Below are positions 12,098 through 24,474 of a stretch of DNA of 64,000 bases, piece by piece; position 1 is the first letter of the stretch; every line of letters starts with the position of its first letter. The translations under genes and the position numbers were made by a program. The notes below the pieces were generated by a model that worked only from the letters and a program-made list of their open reading frames with translations, was not told where the DNA came from and did no database searches. Source of the stretch: Eretmocerus hayati (taxonomy: Eukaryota > Arthropoda > Insecta > Hymenoptera > Aphelinidae); the NCBI GenBank assembly GCA_029851415.1, contig CM056742.1:114888246-114952245 (forward strand). The letters are read 5' to 3'.

Positions 12098-13254
12098 TAA
12101 GTATAGTATACTTTGCCTGACATGCCAATCCCAGGATATAGGCAATTGTTAACCTTCCCTCGAATTCTTTCCAAGTTTGTTATGTTGAAATATGAAGAAA
12201 TAAGTGGTTTGGGTCGTCTCCAAGTCATTTCAGCGTTTCCCAGAAAATTTAGAGTGAGATTCGCATTTTTTGCTTCTGCACAGATAAGAAAACATCGAGA
12301 AATTCCTTTTTTAGGTTAATCCAAACTTACTTCCGCGCAATCGATTCTTTCCTTCGAGACCTTCAAATTTCCTCTTCCATTGCAAAGTTGCAAAGCTCTA
12401 GTCTGCAGCTAATTTATAAGTGAAATAACGGGAACGATTTGTGAAATACGGAGGCCAACATTGAAGTGTGCCCAACACGCTCTCTTATGATTATCTTGAG
12501 AGGGCTTGCACTACGACGTTTTTAAACGCCTTTACGTCCCCCGACACATCAAAAGCATTATTATGTGCCCCTACGCGTTGGCGTAATGCGCCGAGGGACA
12601 TGATTGTTTGTATGTATCTCGTTGTAGTAACGCGGTTTTTCACGATTTGTGCGGAAAACTGCGTTTTCAACCCTCGTCGTCAAAATCCCGCGTTTCCGCC
12701 ACTCGTATAATCTACCATCATTGCACTTCACCGAGCCCATCTAGTTCTTCGCACTTAGCTCGTCTAATGAGTCCTAGGATTTGAGGTTTCCGGTTTTATA
12801 TTTGTAAACACGTGCTCGGGCAGGCAAGGTCGGGCTCGGTAATATAGCGGTGAGTGAGTCATTCTTAATTCGCATGCGTGAGATAATCTGGGGAGGAAGT
12901 GCGAAGATCAAAATCGATGCGACTTGAAGTAAGCATATAGTGCCCATCATCCGCTGTATGACGCTGAAATTCGAATACGAGATATGACAATCATATATTT
13001 TTCTCCTACAAGTGCCACGTCCTCCCACACCGGGCATTACTTTTCCATCGATCTGTCGAATTCCACCTCCTTTACACGATGCCAAGCCCGACAAAGTTTC
13101 TTGGTACAGTACATGAAGCTTTTGTTTAAAATCCTTTTTACTCTTATTTATTACCACATGGTCCATGTTCATCGCATCAAAAAAGGTCGAAATGAGTGTT
13201 TGGAACCGACGAAAAAGTCTGAAAGTGGTTGCACGGCGATAAAAATGACCACGA
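12098..13254. other. Degenerate dispersed repeat, no supported gene
   Basis: Mostly AT-rich non-coding DNA. The part at about 13165-13262 (ATCGCATCAAAAAAGG and following) resembles 21188-21285, and about 12178-12240 resembles parts of 32850-32940. It therefore seems to hold a worn copy of the repeat family marked by AACATGCCCCCAT at 20.7 kb. No coding sequence is recognised. Confidence 0.35.
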
Positions 13255-13457
13255 TTTTATGCACTTCATCCCCGAGTCGCATTGTTTTAGATCTCAGACA
13301 AATCCAAGCTGCAAATCTTCCCAGAATAGTTGCGCCTGGATCGGAAATTCCCTACTCAGAGTCCATCGAAAGTCTTGGGGTACACAAGTCCTCCAAACTT
13401 GATTGGACCACGCAAGTCAGTGGCATAGTACGGCGACTTCACCGTACACTTCATGGG
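13255..13457 (+). pseudogene. LINE reverse transcriptase C-terminal fragment
   Basis: The plus-strand frame contains PRIVAPGSEIPYSESIESLG followed by VHKSSKLDWTTQVSGIVRRL. This matches the segment just after the RT palm in jockey/Lian/CR1-type LINE ORF2 proteins, where a small 'PxIxxxGxxIxxxxSVxxLGV' strand precedes a W-containing helix. The equivalent of the LINE at 29-32 kb reads PPLVINGVTISHTDHVRDLG. The fragment is only about 68 residues and is cut by unrelated repeat DNA near 13458; nothing upstream continues the RT domain. It is a dead relic. Confidence 0.6.
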
Positions 13458-14060
13458 GGAATGGTTTTAGTCGGTAGATGCCCGAGTTTTCTTGGATGAA
13501 TCCGACACTACCCACACTCTTGAGGGTGTCCATGAAGATTTCCCCTTACCGGCCTACCAAGGAAAAAAACAACACTTTCCAATATTCCAATCCCGTAAGG
13601 GAGATCTTTGGATCTTGGGAGAGTAACGACTCCCCTGCCCCAGTTAACCGCAAGGAGGATCCTTCGTTGATCCTGGGAGACAGACGCACTCCTCGACCGC
13701 AGTCTTCCGGTAAGGGAGATCTTAGTGTCTCGGGAGCACATGACAACTCCCCCGCCCCCAGTCTTCAGGCCCAGCACACATGTGTGTGCTTTTGCCATTC
13801 TGTTCGCCTCTGCGCGTATCTTGAGAACCTTGGACCGCTCCGGGACTCTCGCTTCTTCGCAAGCCCCCCTGTATCTTTCATCTCTCGTCTAATTTCTGCC
13901 CCTTCCTTCCTTCTTCTGGAACTACAACCATTCGGGTTGCCCCCCTCCAAGGGAGTTCTTCAGACGGTAGGGGCCTGAGTTTACTCGGGTGAATCTGACA
14001 CTACCCACACTCTTGAGGATGTCTATGGAGATTTCCCCTAAAGAGAAACTTCCCAAATCC
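13458..14060. repeat. Direct repeats about 490 bp apart enclosing a 58-bp tandem array
   Basis: GACACTACCCACACTCTTGA occurs at about 13506 and again at about 13997, each followed by GATTTCCCCT; upstream GGTAG and GAGTTT similarity extends the match to about 100 bp. Between them, three units of about 58 bp (13593-13768) share GTAAGGGAGATC, GGGAGA and a C-rich end. This could be LTR-like or 5'-UTR monomer DNA of a retroelement; no coding sequence supports either. Confidence 0.55.
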
Positions 14061-14384
14061 AGTTCCATCCAAACTTTCATGCTAATAATCGTGTCACCAA
14101 CAGATTCCGCCGCATGTATTCCTGGTCCCATGAGAGGTATTAGAGGCCCGAATTGTGTCAGCTCTTCATGAGAGACTGAGAGGTATCAAATTGACGATTT
14201 GAGTCTCTTGCTTGTCAAAATTGGTCGAAATCTTCTGATCTCATCAAGTACAGTACCTTTCATAAATAATTCGTAAATAATAAATAACGTAACAAGTAGG
14301 ATATTACTAAAAAAGTGATATTCTCAATATACTTTGTTATATGAAAATTTTGAAAGAAGCATCTTAGAAATCACAAAAAATCTA

Positions 14385-15690
14385 TCGATATATGAGTAAT
14401 CCCACGAGAAAACGATAGACGAAAATTTATAAGTCAAAATATCTGCCACCATGAAAAAAAAATTGGGAAATTTTTTTCGGGCTCTGGCGCATAAATCAAG
14501 ATTCGGTTTTAAATTTTTTTTTCGCAAAATTTTCGTAACTTTTTTTCAATAAAATCGTTATAACTCAGAAACGACTCTAAGTAGAGCAACAGGGTTCAGC
14601 GCATCTGAAATGTGAGTGAAAAATCTATCAAAAGCCACTTCGAAATTTTGGTTTTCAAGTCACCTCGATCATATATGGGTAATTCAGTGAAAATCATCTT
14701 CGACTCTTTTTCTCAAAAAGCTACTTTTTTAGAATATTCAAAAGTACATTTTTCCAAGTAAAAAGTTGTGTTCTCTTCGAAAAAAATACTTTCATTCTGC
14801 ATTCCTGGGTTCTGAGGTGTTTTTTGGGCGTTTTTTGAATTTCAATGTTAAAAAACCTCAATTTTCCGCGCATGCGCGAGATTTGGGAATTGCGACACCA
14901 ATGTTTTTTGAAGCTGAGATAATTTCCTTGAAATTGACTACTTGCCGAGTTGAATTTCATCAACTGGAGCCGGAGTTGCAGCCTCCGAAAGATAAAGGTT
15001 GCATTGAGATAGAACATGAAGGCATCTTTCGAATCGAGTAGGGACCTCCCACCAATCTGCTTTTTTTCCTCGGTGTTGAAAGTGACTGAAACTTTGGTTT
15101 AAATCAACGAAATTGAACTCGGCAAGTAGTCAATTCCAAGGAAATTTTCTCGGCTTCTCAAAAAAATTTTTTCGGAATCCCTAAACTCGCGCATGCGCAG
15201 AAAATAGAAGTTTTTTAAACATCGAAATTCAAAAAACACCTTAGAACCCAGAAATGTAGAATGAAAGTATTTTTTTCGGAAAGAACACAACTTTTCACAT
15301 TGCAAAATGTACTTTTGAATATTCCAAAAAAATAGCTTTTCATGGAATCACCCATATATAATCGAGGTGCCATTATGGAAACCAAAATTTCGGAGTGGTT
15401 TTTGATAGATTTTTTACTCACCTTTCAGATGCTCTGAACGCCATTGCTCTACTTAGAGTCGTTTCTGAGTTATAACGATTTTATTGAAAAAAAGTTACGA
15501 AAGTTTTGCAAAAAAAAAATTTAAAACCGAATCTTGATTTATGCGCCAGAGTCCGGAAAAAATTTCTCAATTTTTTTTTATGGTGGCAGATATTTTGACT
15601 TATAAAATCGAAAAAGTTGACTTAAAAAGGAATCTGAGACCCGACCTATTTTTGTTTATCGTTTTCTCGTGGAATTACTCATATGTACTT
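14385..15690. mobile_element. 1.3-kb palindromic (foldback) element with CGCGCATGCGCR in both arms
   Basis: The left arm (14385-about 14965) and right arm (about 15105-15690) are inverted copies around a loop of about 140 bp. Outer ends are GAGTAATCCCACGAGAAAAC and its complement. Internal matches include GTTATAACTCAGAAACGACT and GACTACTTGCCGAGTTGAA. A 12-bp NRF-1-like palindrome occurs in each arm (14867-14878 and about 15188-15199). Indels between arms argue against an assembly artefact. No ORF of recognisable function. Confidence 0.85.
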
Positions 15691-15774
15691 GGAAAATTCC
15701 TTGCGTCCTTTTTAAGAGCCCGTAGTCAACGATGAAAATATAAAATAGTATTATACGCAACGATGGCGAAAAAC

Positions 15775-15852
15775 GTGCTTTACGCACGAGCGTGATGCTT
15801 TACGCACGATCGTGATGCTTTAAGCACGGTTGTGATTGCTTTACGCACGAGG
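15775..15852. repeat. 20-bp minisatellite, four units
   Basis: Four tandem units of GCTTTACGCACGAGCGTGAT with one to three changes each. Within a unit CGTGATGCTTTACGCACG has partial dyad symmetry. It lies just outside the right end of the neighbouring palindrome. Confidence 0.75.
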
Positions 15853-17056
15853 AGCGCAGCGACGAGTTCTCCAGTTCTATAGAACTGGATCGTTGGAGCA
15901 GTTTTTTGTTATTGCTGCCTCAGAGCTCATCAATTTCCTTCCTCCTATAAAGCCCAGTCTTGACATTTTCCTCGAATCAAGGAAATTCTTCTTGACAGAC
16001 CTGACTGGATCGTGAAAGCTCAAACTCTGGGTGCTGCACCCGCCTTTCCACCACCCCCCTTGATCCTCTATCAACTTGAATCTCAAATAGGTCTTCCACC
16101 CACCATCTCTGCCCTCCCCCTTCTTTCCTTATATCTCTGTCTATCCCTCCTAGTAGTAAATTACGAGTATGCACTGCGCCCGCCATAGGGTTATCACAGA
16201 GGGGGTCAGAACATCGCTTCATCGATGAAGATTATACCTCCAGAGTCACTTCTCCAGCATCAGAGCAGTCTCGAGCTGTGTTGAGTTGATGGGGGAGGGT
16301 GGGCGGGCGGATAGATGGATTGACGAATACATCATGAGAATTGTCAGAAGCTCATGTCTGAGGAGTGCGAAGCTGCCATAGTGCTATTAGTCGACAAGTG
16401 GAGCAGCTCTTGCTTGCACAGATCATTCCGGCCTCATCATACACGGAAAGCCCCGCGATCTGCATCGCTTTGCTCGTATACGTCGCGCGTCAAGCCACAC
16501 AGTCGAGCCAAGTTCTCGTCTAGATGGAATTGAACCGCATGTATACAGTCTTGACTAATCTAAGGCAAAGTTTCTACGCGTGGTACATGCCCTAATGAAC
16601 CGCAGGCTATAAAGGGCTCTGCAGTTGACTCGTTCCAAGAGAGAAGCACAGACGGGTGAAGAGGAAGGAGATATCGCCCGAGCAAGGGATGAATACATAT
16701 AGGAAGGATGAGCGAGTGCCACACCACCCCGGATGTACAATCATCTCTCTAAGCCGGTGGGAGTGAATTTTGACTCCAAGTGAGTGAAAGACCCCAGGCT
16801 TGGAGTTAGATGTGGGCACCTCACCTGTCAGCCAATCGATGCTCCAAGTTGAAGTCGAATTTCACTCAAACTTGAGTCAATGTTCACTCTTAGGATCGAG
16901 TCAGAGAATTCAAAACTGTAGCAATGGATTATCTCAGTTTCCGAAGAAAAACCTATTTTATGTCACGAAGAAGTAATTCGACTGATTACAAGGAATTTCA
17001 AATTCCTGATTAGTTGTGATAAATTATCATTGTATGAATCCAAGACTAAAAGTTCT
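15853..17056. other. Unique-looking intergenic DNA, nothing recognised
   Basis: Mixed composition with a G-rich patch at about 16288-16310. Short frames only, no repeats found by eye, no RNA gene. Confidence 0.3.
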
Positions 17057-17148
17057 GGCACATAGAGGGCTTGAACCGTCAGTCTCTTGATTACTAGAGT
17101 TCGACGTGAGCCTTGATAGACGACAGTCGCATAACCTCATCGCTGTGC
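17057..17148 (-). pseudogene. Class II tRNA-like (Ser/Leu-like) remnant
   Basis: Read on the minus strand, the 92-nt segment starts GCACAGCGATGAGG (A-box-like) and ends GGTTCAAGCCCTCTATGTGC. It has a perfect B box and a 5-bp GCACA/TGTGC acceptor match. A possible long variable arm, CTCT facing AGAG, fits the length of serine or leucine tRNAs. The anticodon arm is not convincing, so this is probably a tRNA-derived relic. Confidence 0.4.
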
Positions 17149-17392
17149 TTAAAAAATATCATCTACGAATTACCGATACCATCAACATCAACACATCTCT
17201 TATTCTGGATTAAGACGAATAATATCAGCTGGAAGTTGCGGAACAAGCTTTCTAAGGGGAAGGGTAACTAATTTCTACTCTTTTCTATCCTCTTTTTCTC
17301 TCTTCTTTTCTGCCGCTTTTCCTTAGCTTTTCTCATCTAATTTTTTCATTCATTCTGTTTCATTTCATTTCCAAAGTCAATGCTCTTTCATT

Positions 17393-18727
17393 ATGCCTAG
17401 TAATAATAAACCAAATTCTGAAAAAATTTCGTCCAAATCTAACGCCCCTTCAAAAGTTGATCCTAAATCTAAATCCATCAAAAAATACGGCAAGAGAAAT
17501 CTAGATATTTCTCCTCATGAAAATATTGATCCTTCAAAACAATTGAAAACTGACATGGCTGATTCTAACCCTCAAAATTCTAATAACATTTCTTTCTCAC
17601 AACCCGCTAGTACTTCTTCAATAAATGATGATGTTACAATGAACGAAAACTTTGAGGATGCTTCCTCAGATTTAACCCCAAGGTCATCATCATATAATTC
17701 AGCCCAAGAAGATGACAACCTTTCTCTTACCTCTCAAGCCAGTTCATCGGCCCTAACTATAAGCAACACCATCGACATGTACCCCAGTTCTCCAACTATT
17801 TTCAAAACTTTTCCGGACACAATTTCTGCTCCCTTCTTTATTCATTTCAAAAGCATTCCATCTTCTGATAACAGATCTAGACATTTACTAGCTTCAAGAG
17901 TTGGTCATATCCTCTTGTCTGTTGGGTATGAAAATTAAATTTTTGCCCTAACTAATGTGGATAACTACAAGGTTCAGTTTGAAGCAAGGGACATCAACAT
18001 TGCTAACAATCTCCTAGCTGAACCTATTCTCAAGCAGAATGGTCTGCGCGCATTCATCCCATTTCATCTGTACACCACTCAAGCTGTCATCAAGCGTTTC
18101 CCTCTTGAGTGTCACACCAAAGAGGTTGAATTTAGTACTACTGATGGAAATGTGCCCATTATTTCAGCTAGGAGATTCACCGTTAAAAATGTAAGTAATG
18201 AAACTCAAAATTATAAGCCGTCTACAACCATTCTAGTAACTTTTGGATCTAAAATCAGACCTAAATTTATATACTTTGATCACATTAAATATGAAACTAT
18301 ACCTTTCAAAAGTCGCCCAAAACAATATTATAACTGCTTTCGCTTTGGCCACCTTGAGAAATGGTGTAAATCTCAGGCCAGATGTTCTCACTGTGGTCTC
18401 TCAGATCACAAGGCTATCATTCACTGCCCTTTTACTGACAATCCTCCACACTGTGCTAATTGCAAAAGCCCTCACAAAGCCACTGACAATGCTTGTCCTC
18501 AAAAACAATTTCAACTTCGACTGCATGATCTAGCTTTCGGAAAAAATATTTCTTTAGATGAAGCAAGAAAACTACTCGCAACAAATCAAGCTATTTCTTC
18601 CTCTTCACCTGTTATTAATCCCAAACCTATTTTAAAAACTCAAAATATACAAAAATATTTTTTTCAATATTCATACTTTCCTCACATCTCCCCCACAAAC
18701 TACTCCATTCAAATTTTGATAAGCTAA
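17393..18727 (+). pseudogene. Non-LTR retrotransposon ORF1 (gag-like), one in-frame stop
   Basis: An ATG-started frame of 445 codons is interrupted by a single TAA at 17936-17938; the same frame continues directly after it, so one substitution has split an ORF1. The N-terminal 180 residues are Ser/Asn/Pro-rich and disordered. The second half has the RNA-binding layout of arthropod LINE ORF1 proteins: a pre-knuckle region with RAFIPFHLYTTQAVIKRFPL, then zinc-knuckle units NCFRFGHLEKWC, CSHCGLSDHKAIIHC and CANCKSPHKATDNAC. The first knuckle lacks its leading Cys (YYNC instead of CYNC). The family role is binding element RNA in a ribonucleoprotein. No endonuclease or RT frame follows, so the copy is truncated or deleted. 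A polypyrimidine leader lies at 17278-17340. The codon bias is AT-rich. Confidence 0.75.
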
Positions 18728-19150
18728 GTTGATACTTTTCCGTCACTCTGAATCGATTGGTTGATACCGAATTTCTCCAAAATTCGTTTTAATACAGCCA
18801 AAATTCAATGTATTCTCGAAAAATCCAAAAATTTTCCAAAGACTCCATTTTTATCATCTTTATACCAATCTCGCACCAAAAACCCTAGTGTAAGTCATTT
18901 GAATTCCTCTAAAAGGGGATCTTGTAAAAAAAAATTATCTTGTCTTAGATCCCTCTCTATAACTAATATATCTACCTTTCAATGAACTATAGAGAGATGC
19001 TTTTCCAGCATTCTACATCAATCGGTTGGAACCGAATTTGATTCAACTAGGTCTGAACCCGATTAGAATCCAATTTTCCTACTAAAAATCAAAATTTTCT
19101 GGAAGAATTCCGTTTCGATCATCTATAAACCAACTGTATCAAAACTCCAC
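18728..19150. repeat. Diverged tandem duplication after the ORF1 relic
   Basis: The segment at about 18735-18880 resembles 19000-19150: both contain a GCTTTTCC/ACTTTTCC start, TCGRTTGGTTG, ACCGAATTT, CAAAATTYNNTGGAA-type and ATCATCTWTAWACCAA blocks. The unit length is about 265 bp. It may be the 3' region of the ORF1-bearing element. Confidence 0.45.
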
Positions 19151-20278
19151 CTCAACCAAACGATTGTTTTTGTATGTTATATATGTGTATAATATGAGTT
19201 GAAAATTAAATGGACTGGGCCACAGGGATACTATTTGGTGGAAATTCGAATCATGATTTTGGAATTTGATCAGTTTTGCAAATTCAAATTTGGATTTGAT
19301 CAGTTTTTATCATTAGTTTGAGTGATCATCTAAGACTATTTCGCTAAGAGAAAGCATCACCTTGGCCACCTACGTAGTTCATGGACGGTCCCCCATTCAT
19401 ATAGCAATCCGTCATCTCTAACACGAAAATTGGCTGTACGATCAGAAAACAATCTAATGTCAATAGATCACCAAAGTCATAATATTTTACGACTACCTAT
19501 GCCCTCACGTCTTCTCTTCAAGAGTATTGGGAGCTAACATTCGATAAGCGCTCTTATCTTTCCTCCGTGTTATTCTTATGGAAGAGATTCAGGATTCGGC
19601 CATATTGCTTTTTTCTGCCATCTAAAATAACACGCATGTTAGTTCCCAATTAAATTGCCGGTGGTTTAATACACAGGGAGGGAAATATGTCCCATTCAGT
19701 GACGTGGTTTTATGCGTCTCGCTGATGTTCTAGATGGCGAGTTACTTGGATGCGAGCTTGGGTGCCACAAAAAGATCAAATGACAAAAAGTCGAAAGGGA
19801 CTCTTATACAGTTGACGGGTTTCCTTGACGTGGCATGAACTCTTCAAATTCGACTAACCAAGGCATCAGCCCAACCCGAATCGGATTGACTACGTCAGTC
19901 CAATCCGAACTGGATTGGTGTATTAGCTTGTCGCTGCAAACCGACGGTGGCATCAGTTACAGAAATTGAGCTAGTTGTTCCCACAACGCCAACCTATCTG
20001 AAACCAAATGAATACGACTTTATTCAATTCCCTGCCGTTCCAGATCAGCCTCAATGACCATTAGGCTTGTTCACAGAACAGCTGCAAATACCGTTTTTTA
20101 ATGTAGGTCCCGCAGGAGTCACTATTATAGATCCTTACGACACTTCCCAAGGAGGAATATCATGTTTGATGTAGTCTACTTCATACGATATGAAGACCTG
20201 CTCGCTGTTGAATCCAGGCTATCGATAAGAATAGCAAGAACATAAACGACGAATACTAGACCACAAAGAGCAGTTTTG
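19151..20278. other. Intergenic DNA, nothing recognised
   Basis: AT-rich, with short repeats of CAAATTTGGATTTGATCAG-type sequence at 19255-19310 and a short inverted motif CCGAATCGGATTG / CAATCCGAACTGGATT at 19877-19917. No gene or RNA supported. Confidence 0.3.
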
Positions 20279-20704
20279 TACCCACGCAGTGCCGCGTCTA
20301 CCATAGGGCACACATAGGCACGTGCCTATAGGCCCCCACCATCCCACACTATGAAAAGGGCCCCGCCACGTGATAAGAGAAAAATTTTCTTCAACTACTT
20401 GCAGAAAAATCGACAAAATCCGACCTTCAAGAAGAAAAAAAAGAAAGAATGAAGGAGAAAAAATGAGATAAAAATTCAGTTAACCCAATCCTATGAACTC
20501 AATTTGAAAATCCGCATTCTTTCCGATAGCATACTTTTTCTATCGGCAAAGAATCTTTGGTAATCTCCTTCTACTTTTGATATCTTTCTACCCACTGAAT
20601 CGATCTGAAATCGATGGTGGGTCCTGAATCTTGGATGTTCTATACATTTTGATGTCCCAAAACTGGAAGAACAATCGAATATTCTTCGGCAACTTTTGTA
20701 TAAG

Positions 20705-21590
20705 GTAAATGTACTCAATACCCCCTGTACCCAACATGCCCCCATATGCCGATCTCAAGAATGAGCATTAGTTGACATCCCGAAAAATTTCTTTACATTT
20801 GTCGTGTTGGAATTTAGAGAAAATTAATGGTTTGTACCAACCTCAATTGATATCCAGGTTCCCCAAAAGACTGAAAGTGAAATTTTTATTTCCTGCTTTT
20901 GCACTGCTAAAGAATCACCGAAGAAATTGCGTGTAGTGAAGCTAGTGCCAAGATTTTTTGTTGCAACCAATCCTCACGTACCTCAAAGCATCCGATTCCT
21001 CGTCTCAAGACCTTCAGAAACATCTTCCCAAAACTGCAAATTTCGAATCTGAAGTAATTTTTATGAACAAAGTACGAAGATCGTTTGCAAAACATGAGTG
21101 CCCGAATTCGGGTGTATCCAACATGCCCCCATATGGTTATCTCCAGAGGGTATGCAGTGCGACTTTTTCATTACTCAATCCGTTTTTATCGCATCAAAAT
21201 AGGTTGAAAATTATGGTTTGGATCATTAAAAAACCCTAAAGAGAGTTGTACGGAGATAAAAACTATTTTAGGCACTTTACGTCCGATTCACATTTTCTTC
21301 AAAGGGTGAGGGCATCATAGTTTGACGCACACTCGTTGGAATCAGATGTATCTTGTCTCTCAGCAAGACTTATAGGGGTATCTTTGGTACACCCTCTCGC
21401 GAACTAAAAAAAATCACTTTTTGCCAGAATCGAGAAAATTTGGCTCCAATTCGTTGCCGTCAGACGTTTCTCAACTCATTCTGATCTTGGAACAAGCTTT
21501 GAAATGAGTTGAAGTGCGTGTAAAAATATTGAGATGGGTCAAAGTTATCGGCAAAATTTCTTCAGAGGGGGCATGTTGTGTAGACATACG
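20705..21590. repeat. TIR-like repeat marked by AACATGCCCCC
   Basis: The left end carries CCCAACATGCCCCCATATG (20729-20747); an inverted GGGGGCATGTTG lies at 21566-21577. A second direct copy of the left motif is at about 21119-21137. Related sequence flanks 32745 and 35505, including a block matching CCATCTCAATATTTTTACACG and AAAGCTTGTTCCAAG. The family is unknown and no coding sequence is visible. Confidence 0.5.
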
Positions 21591-21610
21591 TAGTAGTACA
21601 TAAATCATCG

Positions 21611-24474
21611 TGTACAGTACCCGCCAAAACGAAAGGAACACGGATACCTTAACCAAAATAGCAATTACTCCAACGCCCTTATGGGTCTACGGCAATTTTT
21701 CAAGAAACATTCAAGAGTTCAGAAAAAAGTTATCAATTTAAGTTTTTCAAACGTATTCTCAGCCCGAAATATATGGTTTTTATTGGCTTCGAAGAATGCA
21801 GAATTTCGCATCTCAATCAATCACCAACCATTCTTCGGGAAACTATGATAGCTCAAAAATTCTCATAAGATCTTGGAGCTCTTTGTAAGGCCTTTTGAAA
21901 CGTTTTTTTAAATATTCACATACGATTTTCTCACACGCGAGTTAGGGGTGATCAATTGAGAAGGATTTTGTACTGATTGCGGGTCTCGGTGATACAGAGG
22001 CAAAAATTTTTTCTTCTTGAAGCTGTCTGAGGTCGTCTCGAATATATTCTAGGACAAACCTGAATTGTATTGTATGAAATTTAGAAGTTTTTACGCCAAA
22101 GTTATGGATTACACATTTTTTCATACTTCCGCTACCCTCAACACGTACAAAGGGACTAGGCGGTTAAGCAAGGTGAAGTGGACCTTGTCAGGTATGGCCC
22201 GGGAAGTATTTTTCCCCACTTTCTAACCCCAAATTATGACGAAAGCAAAGGTTTGTAGGTCCTAAAGTGACCCCTGTTTTCTACGGCACCCTAGGAATCC
22301 TCTAAAAAACCCTCGAAATCGATGTTCCTTCTATCAAATCGCATTCTGATGCATTTCAACGAATCAGTCTGAAAATTTTTTGACATATTCTTGAAACTCC
22401 ATCAAATAGAAGAAAGATGTTTGCATACTGACAACTTTGGATTTAGGCCCCGAAAAAAATTCTTGAATATTGAAAAACGATTTTTCTCATAGAGGTTGGG
22501 GATTAGCACGAAATTTGGACATTCCACCGTGTTCGTCAGGTTATTTTACATCGAAAACTGCTTAGAAACATATAACTTCAAGTGGTCGAACATGGTCAAA
22601 AATGCAAAAAACCATTTTCAAAGCAATTTTTGAGTCAGTAATTTGCATCTTCTGCGCATGCGCATCCTCCTACATCTCTGAAAGTATTCTTAATCGATAA
22701 CTGATGCAATTTCCTTCAAAATGACCCCTTGAGGAGGTCGATTTGATGCAGTAAAACCTGAGATCTAGCTGGTCCAAGAAATGAAGAGATCCAAGGTATC
22801 AAATCCGTGAAGCCGTGGCTCCTTCAATGGGCCCGAAAAGTGCGAATTTTGAGTCGGACTGTTTCAAAGATGTGAACATGTGTTTTCGATGTAATTTTTG
22901 ACCTAGAAACCGAATCCGTGGTCAGTTTTGTTCCAAACCTTCACGATTTTTAATAATTCCCAAAAAACCGACCGGAGGGTGTACGGCCATTTACAGCCTT
23001 TTTCTACACATTCGAGATGTATGTTGGGTATAGGCAAAGGTATGGACTTGTCGCGTAAAAGATGAAAGTATGTTTTTCTTTGTATTTTGACCAGCTGAAG
23101 ACGATAGCGATGGTTTCGAGGCTTGTGAATGAGTTGGGAGTCAGATTTGGACTGATGGAGCTATATTTTGTTTTATGATCTCATCAGAGAAAACTGCATC
23201 ATGCACCTCATATCTCTCTCTCGAGTTATTCCTGTGCCTCAAAACCATCAGCATCGTCTTCAGCTGGTCAAAATACAAAGGAAAACGTACTTGCATCCTC
23301 TAGTATCAAGTTCAAACTTTTGCCTATACTCAACATACAAAACTGACCACGGATTCGGTTTCTACGTCAAAAATTACATCAAAAACACATGTTCACATCT
23401 TTGAAACAGTCCGACTCAAAATTCGCACTTTTCGGGCCCATTGAAGGAGCCACGGCTTCACGGATTTGATACCTTGGATTTCTTCATTTCTTGGACCAGC
23501 TAGATCTCAGGTTTTACTGCATCAAATCGACCTCCTCAAGGGGTCATTTTGAAGGAAATTGCATCAGCTATCGATTAAGAATACTTTCAGAGATGTAGGA
23601 GGATGCGCATGCGCAGAAGATGCAAATTACTGACTCAAAAATTGCTTTGAAAATGGTTTTTTGCATTTTTGACCACGTTCCACCACCTGAAGTTATATGT
23701 TTCTAAGCAGTTTTCGATGTAAAATAACCTGACGAACACGGTGGAATGTCCAAATTCCGTGCTAATCCCCAACCTCTATGAGAAAAATCGTTTTTCAATA
23801 TTCAAGAATTTTTTTCGGGGCCTAAATCCAAAGTTGTCAGTATGCAAACATCTTCCTTCTATTTGATGGAGTTTCAAGAATATGTCAAAAAATTTTCAGA
23901 CTGATTCGTTGAAATGCATCAGAATGCGATTTGATAGAAGGAACATCGATTTCGAGGGTTTTTTAGAGGATTCCTAGGGTGCCGTAGAAAACAGGGGTCA
24001 CTTTAGGCCCTACAAACCTTTGCTTTCGTCATAATTTGGGGTTAGAAAGTGGGGAAAAATACTTCCCGGGCCATACCTGACAAGGTCCACTTCACCATGC
24101 TTAAGCGCCTAGTCCCTTTCCTGCTCGCCTGATCGCTTGTAACTCGGGTGTGAAAAATCGTACGAAAATGTTTAGAATACGATTTAGGTAAGAGCTTGGG
24201 AAGAGCTACAAGATCCTACAAGAATTTTCGAGCCATCATAATGTGTCAAAGAATGGTCGATGTCTGATTCAGATGGAAAATTCTGCACTTCTTAAAGTCA
24301 ATCAAGTTTATGTATTTCGGGTTGAGAAAACGTTTAAGTGGCGTGAATTGATAGCTTCTTCGCTGATATTCCAAATGCATTTTGGAAAATTGCCGTAGAC
24401 AAGAGGGCGTCAGAGTAATTGCGGTTTTGGTAAAGGTATCCGTGTTCCATCCATTTTCGCGGGTATTGTGTACA
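21611..24474. mobile_element. 2.9-kb palindromic (foldback) element
   Basis: The ends are TGTACAGTACCCGCC and its near complement at 24461-24474. The arms run from 21611 to about 23122 and from about 23240 to 24474, with matched blocks throughout (AAGGTATCCGTGTTCC, TGCCGTAGAC, CATACCTGACAAGGTCCACT, CCTAGGGTGCCGTAGAAAAC). The middle 22190-24115 is almost identical between arms; the outer 400-500 bp have diverged more and the left arm carries extra sequence near 21960-22150. Each arm has one TGCGCATGCGCA (22653-22664, 23604-23615). No transposase. The end sequence recurs alone at about 32060-32165. Confidence 0.85.
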
